Source of the DNA: Tritrichomonas musculus
Taxonomy: Eukaryota > Parabasalia > Tritrichomonadida > Tritrichomonadidae
Reading direction: 5' to 3'
Assembly (NCBI GenBank): GCA_039105265.1
Contig: JAPFFF010000004.1
Location: forward strand, 3,100,001 to 3,164,000
DNA: 64,000 bases
The translations under genes were made by a program, and so were the position numbers. Under the pieces are notes generated by a model that saw only the letters and a list, made by a program, of their open reading frames with translations, searched no databases and was not told where the DNA came from. Shown here in pieces: positions 61,501 to 64,000 of the stretch (within the stretch, counting starts at the first letter, position 1; every line of letters starts with the position of its first letter).

Positions 61501-63719
61501 ATATTATTGAAGATTTGTTGAATAATATGGACAAATTTGATGTTAATATGAATGTAGTTGATATTAACGAAATGACACCTCTTCATCATGCTGCAATTTC
61601 ATGTTTTGATGAAACAATAGTTAAATTGTTATTAAATACAAATAAATGTGATATTAATGCTAAAGATAATAAAGGAAGAACTGCCTTGCACTACGCTTGT
61701 GAAAAAGGAAAGAAAAGCATTATTGAAGAATTGTTGAAATATAAGGAAATTATCGATGTTAATATACAAGATAAAAACAAATCAACTCCCCTTCATGAAT
61801 TTGCTAAATCTTCACATTTTGATAATAATATTCTCGAAATTTTATTGAAATCAAAATGTAACCCTAATATTGCCGATAACAAAGGTAATACCCCTCTTCA
61901 TTTTGCTTGCTTAAAAGAAAATAATTTGTTTGTTTCGACTTTGATTGATTTAAGTTCATTTGAAATCGATCCTAATATTATTAATAAGAAATATCAGACA
62001 CCTTTGTGCATTGTTTGTATGAAAAATGATAATCTTATCTTTAATACTTTGTTTTCAAGTAAATTGAAAACTAAAATTGATATTAATTTGGCTTCTCCTA
62101 TATATATTGCTGCTTTGAAAGGAAATTTCTTTTTGGTTGAGCAATTGCTTGATATGCCAGGAATTGATGTAAATAGCAACTTAAAGAATCATTTTGATTT
62201 TTATAGTGATAATGAAAATGGAAATGATGAAAACGAAGAAGATGATGAATTTGAATTTGACTTCAGTGGTCTTAGCTTATTACATATATTGGCATATTCT
62301 GATTCAAATGATTTATTGAAGAAATTAATTCAAAGTAATCAATTTGATATTAATAAGCCAACTGATGAGCATGTTGAAAGCAAATTAAATGGAACTCCGC
62401 TTATTATTGCATTAAAAAATAATCAATTGAAGAATCTTTATTTGTTACTTGATTATTATAAATCTCAACTTGATTTGAGTATTTATGATAGAAATGGAAA
62501 AGCTGCAGTACACTATTGTCTCGAATTAGCAAATAACTCTTTAGATATATTACGTTATCTAATAGAAATTGATGATCGTATTGTTAATATGGAAACAAAT
62601 AATCAAAAGAGAGAAACGCCTTTATTGATATCTCTTAATCATAAAAATGTAGAGTGTTCAATGTTATTGCTTCAACAGCCATCAATCAATGTTTTTTGTT
62701 ATAGTAATGATTATAATACTCCAATACATTATATAGCATCTGATGGTAAAAAGGAAATTATTGATTCTGTGCTAATGAAGATTAATTCAGCAATGAAAGA
62801 TGCAGATGGTTCAATTAAAAAAGAAATTATCAATTTTGTCAACATTCAAAATAGCAAAGGGGAAACAGCTTTGCTAATTGGTTGTAAAAATAATAATTAT
62901 TATTTTGTTAAAACTCTAGTGGACACATTTAAGAATATGTTAGACTTTTCAAAGAGCAATGATGATGAAAACAGTCCATTCATGGCTGCAATTCGGACAA
63001 GTGATGATGAATTGATTCATCTTCTTTTGTCAAATGATAATTGTATGTCATCTGTTGATTTAAGTAAACCAATTGATGAAAATAATAATTACATCTTCCA
63101 ATTAATGGCTGAGAATAGCAATGTAAACAACTTCAAATTATTTATGGAACAAGCTTCAAGCCAATTGTCCAATATGGATCTTGATTTTGTTAATTATAAA
63201 AATAATAATGGTAAATCACTAGTAACAATTGCAGCAGAAAGGCAAAATGCTGAATTATTCGATTTCCTCTGTGATAGTCAAGATCCAGATTTGAATGTCC
63301 TTGTCGGCCAAAAGAAAATGCCTTTAATATTTAAGGCGGCGGAATCATATGATGCTAAAATTTTTGAGTCAATACTTAAGCATGGATCTTTTGACCTCAA
63401 CAAAGATTTTGATGGTAAAACTGTTTTGCATTATGCTTGTGAAAGTTATAACGAACCAAATGAAAAAGTAAAATTGCTTATAAAACAAAATAATATTGAT
63501 GTTAATTGTACAACTAAAAAAGGATCTATGACTCCGCTTCATTTGGCTGCGAAGAAGAATAATACCGATATTGTTGAAACATTGCTCAGCTTAGATGGTA
63601 AAATAGATATTACAATATTAAATTCAAAGAAGAGAACAGCGCGTGATATGACTAGAAATAAGAATATCAGTAAGCTATTTTTTGATTATGATATTAGAAA
63701 CAAAAAAAATGAATCATAA
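55530..63719 (+). CDS. Giant ankyrin-repeat protein 2
   Basis: The 2729-aa protein is a paralogue of the one encoded on the other side of the promoter. The head is nearly the same (MENDFVVLLNDLQIKCNKKF; IFQGKHYEITNENYMYLDEL; ECDVHQIDQHPSI). An acidic Lys/Glu linker (about 150-180) and a DUF3447-like helical part (to about 540) follow. Ankyrin repeats then run to residue 2715, for example TPLIIACELGDLEIVKLLLD and TPLHLAAKKNNTDIVETLLS. A strongly acidic Asn/Glu insert interrupts the array at about 1190-1265 (59096-59330). There is no membrane segment. It is likely a cytosolic scaffold. The 8.2-kb frame has no stop or gap, unlike the split ankyrin genes in this window. Confidence 0.9.
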   Translation: MENDFVVLLNDLQIKCNKKFVESNFEEFYRSASSGNQLKIQIEGGSDFIEVTKSIFQGKHYEITNENYMYLDELSHQIKSKSLQTKLNSFYYKHECDVHQIDQHPSIKFLVEISSLVHKLSISNYEDISTQIKQKLAPLTNEIKKSEQIDKSDENKNSQSDKDDDKSENEEESEEENEEFKTLSLAKIGNKSLNKLFYFEIVNTLSIGFNSIEQLKENQNKIQIIIQILQELDLENQSKYNSEGKIFFNNFINYVIEKYIKIKNQKNSITNYRQETLYLIHYLLSKKLIEISQIHQSNDPIELYFLEFFSQSDINQFFNDNESIVEFLENNTNESKPKNKGQNKNKNKKKQQDNDDENKNTLFIDFLSTSISNGLLTDNELINTFLDDDINKFKKSFNDNSINSFIFPTDISNISCLSALHNISLIELSAYFGSQNIFEYLNNKRIKKEIDESPNLPSIVIIGQHPQVIKSFLSGINSTDSDLIFEMLSFCNDHHFKDTYEMIINTINNCPKPEVKELDQYAEKCVVRSYFDIIPDLLMEGASINNILNLFCKSNNEVGIEYILEFSYINVNATLNNTTPLEYCLNNKNHLGCILLIKNDSINLQAIDSKSATGETILHTSCRLGLSKVVSYLLRNFLYDVNLPTKDGVFPIHFACLSGDYDTVTSVIRAKKVHLRTKVKSGPFMKRTVLHFASCSGNARIITLLLDSDSRLDINDVDYKGRTPLIYAIKGNFVNCVHVLLEQENVDINQEYKNNNLLQYACYKNKNEVFDVLLNDIVFDPDQPSSDGRVILVVAIENHNAHMVKSILDKYEHNVNVNIDTNDGKTPLIIACELGDLEIVKLLLDHDDIDLSKPASSDGTTPFMAAAKSGNVELIELLRQNSDEIDIYALNKVEMNAIHMAFFAEKIEAINYLLPLFIDKLNDKTKNGETLFQIACKRGSVKLSKLLINQPGVDINVCDNEGMTPFLWGVKEGKFELIKALVESNKCNINDSAKDGKNAFLIAVELQNMELIKYFIDLYSQYNKPKSKSKSKSKKNKQNENNNLCVDINAKTAEDRSALFIALKLKNREILHELIRCPLIDINEDSRERTFLCKVVKKMTRNNFGISFSYNEILDLALNRNDLDVNKPSRKYDDQTCLHVACKSSNHNIRLVNKLLKIKGINVNAQSKEGTPLFLLIKYQSSYFKGKDGINNNNKFIRNNINNDKDENSDENESNNEEENENENNDEEESENESNNDNEGMNVNINHNMNDDDINEEEEEEVIKNNMNAVSRGSDEINENNYWCDILNYPKLDINKGGDPSFEDNDINQPFGMHRAKKDTTKKIEYETPLELAILTNCNEIAEAILSIKGVDINSSFNLMKQTPLHLAITHDNYNLASKLISTKGIKLDIQDKAGSTPLLLALRSSNPKIADITLTLLKRKDVIKSINLSNNKEKITPFLVAVSNPSRQIFDSIIEIKDIDLESVDKKGRTALYLLAKNINRNDINDIEERIVILHQKCPSLLNLPNNSGKTPLFRSISRIDRNSKKAIDIVSYFLDQDDIDLSVPDDFNISKKATDKKPLVKYTSLLHVACSQSIPMIVEKLIPKMRNYYNEKEKEENIFTQKNESGNTILNIACSKRDLKTVDKIINYVMNPDNGIDYNNPDEFDINQESSCKVAPLHSICQIDSDELLLPVLNKILSIESLDINSKASNGFETALHFACLQNNKTIVDTLIKYPSIDPNARDNNGNTPLLIAALKDEYGIIKRLLRLESIDVNLSLPLSNKTPLYIACERWNFKIVKLLLNDQRTLVNCQEYPSGKTPLMHTINEFKADLFHIILNDDRIDINVSDKDKLTVLHYACIIGKIDFIKDIISLKKDGNLSLYLNAQTKEGLTPLHYACKSNNKEAILFLLGMKNNIDINIRDNKGRTALDLYLNNPGGLFDDEVRKAFDKYDKSKQIQTNANIIEICENGHYDMIKYIMSSNFIFDVNDNSMNDEKLALLHYLCKNQKVDIIEDLLNNMDKFDVNMNVVDINEMTPLHHAAISCFDETIVKLLLNTNKCDINAKDNKGRTALHYACEKGKKSIIEELLKYKEIIDVNIQDKNKSTPLHEFAKSSHFDNNILEILLKSKCNPNIADNKGNTPLHFACLKENNLFVSTLIDLSSFEIDPNIINKKYQTPLCIVCMKNDNLIFNTLFSSKLKTKIDINLASPIYIAALKGNFFLVEQLLDMPGIDVNSNLKNHFDFYSDNENGNDENEEDDEFEFDFSGLSLLHILAYSDSNDLLKKLIQSNQFDINKPTDEHVESKLNGTPLIIALKNNQLKNLYLLLDYYKSQLDLSIYDRNGKAAVHYCLELANNSLDILRYLIEIDDRIVNMETNNQKRETPLLISLNHKNVECSMLLLQQPSINVFCYSNDYNTPIHYIASDGKKEIIDSVLMKINSAMKDADGSIKKEIINFVNIQNSKGETALLIGCKNNNYYFVKTLVDTFKNMLDFSKSNDDENSPFMAAIRTSDDELIHLLLSNDNCMSSVDLSKPIDENNNYIFQLMAENSNVNNFKLFMEQASSQLSNMDLDFVNYKNNNGKSLVTIAAERQNAELFDFLCDSQDPDLNVLVGQKKMPLIFKAAESYDAKIFESILKHGSFDLNKDFDGKTVLHYACESYNEPNEKVKLLIKQNNIDVNCTTKKGSMTPLHLAAKKNNTDIVETLLSLDGKIDITILNSKKRTARDMTRNKNISKLFFDYDIRNKKNES

Positions 63720-63899
63720 TATATATTTAAATCATACAGAAACTTAATAAATGATTATATGATATATATTTCAACAATAATTCTTTAGTTAAGTCAAATT
63801 ATACTAATTATTCTTTTTTGCATATAATTTTTGAATATAAATAATATATTTATTTCAACTTTAATTTTTGTGCTTATGTGTATTATAATTGTCCAAAGA

Positions 63900-64000
63900 T
63901 CAAAAGATATTTATCAATGGCATCAATACCTGTTGAAGTTTAGGAGATCTACCTGTTGCAACTTTTTTTATTCTTTTATGGTTTTCCTGAGTTTTCTTCT
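63900..64000 (-). CDS. 3' end of a gene entering from the right, partial
   Basis: On the minus strand the last codons read KKTQENHKRIKKVATGRSPK then LQQVLMPLINIF and a TGA at 63902-63900. Residue usage is gene-like and the G+C rises relative to the 180-bp spacer before it. Only about 32 residues are visible. No family can be named. Confidence 0.4.
   Translation of the reverse strand, partial: KKTQENHKRIKKVATGRSPKLQQVLMPLINIF

Noticed and set aside
1..64000. CRISPR arrays, tRNA or rRNA genes
   Set aside because: I saw no regularly spaced repeat-spacer array and no tRNA box pair (for example GGTTCGA in a cloverleaf context). A covariance-model scan could not be run.

Overview
The window looks like nuclear DNA of a parabasalid protist of the Tritrichomonas/Trichomonas type. 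The grounds are very AT-rich spacers, long mostly intronless reading frames packed on both strands, several ankyrin proteins of the trichomonad DUF3447 style, a Sel1-repeat protein, surface proteins with one C-terminal membrane anchor, and eukaryotic housekeeping genes (Rab GTPase, beta'-COP, choline-transporter-like protein, C13 cysteine peptidase, Rav1/DmX-like WD40 protein). The species assignment is inference.

Layout. 1-1008: 5' part of a Sel1-repeat protein (minus). 1009-2508: repeats and hairpins. 2509-3245: small frame-disrupted ankyrin-like gene. 3275-5335: SLC44-like transporter (minus). 5955-6413: stalk, anchor and tail of a surface protein that has lost its ectodomain. 7017-10052: large surface protein interrupted by one in-frame TAG. 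10385-11548: legumain-like peptidase. 13393-13971: Rab. 14640-17508: two coiled-coil proteins. 17919-19815: three small DNA-transposon derivatives side by side, each with terminal inverted repeats and a target-site duplication (two of 8 bp, hAT-like; one of 9 bp, Mutator-like). 19951-22401: helical-repeat protein and DMT-family transporter. 22403-23913: decayed kinase, another decayed gene and a GC-rich island. 24556-26165: split ankyrin gene. 26968-27357: small coiled-coil protein. 28386-34631: Rav1/DmX-like protein. 35200-38429: ankyrin gene cut into single-repeat blocks. 38723-41569: beta'-COP. 41611-43239: 1.6 kb Mutator-like element. 43494-46016: helical protein. 46290-63719: two giant ankyrin paralogues diverging from a 144-bp spacer. 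63900-64000: 3' end of another gene.

The most unusual feature is the pair of ankyrin genes (24556-26165 plus, 35200-38429 minus) in which AT-rich stretches without GT...AG ends interrupt the protein again and again at the same position of the ankyrin repeat, just before the TPLH-like turn. The giant relatives at 46290-63719 are uninterrupted for 8-9 kb. Either these trichomonad ankyrin genes use atypical removable intervening sequences, or they grew by duplication of a repeat-plus-spacer unit and are decaying. RNA sequencing would decide.

Several genes work in membrane traffic and at the cell surface (Rab, beta'-COP, Rav1-like V-ATPase regulator, transporters, surface proteins, secreted or lysosomal peptidase), but the sequence shows no operon-like functional cluster.
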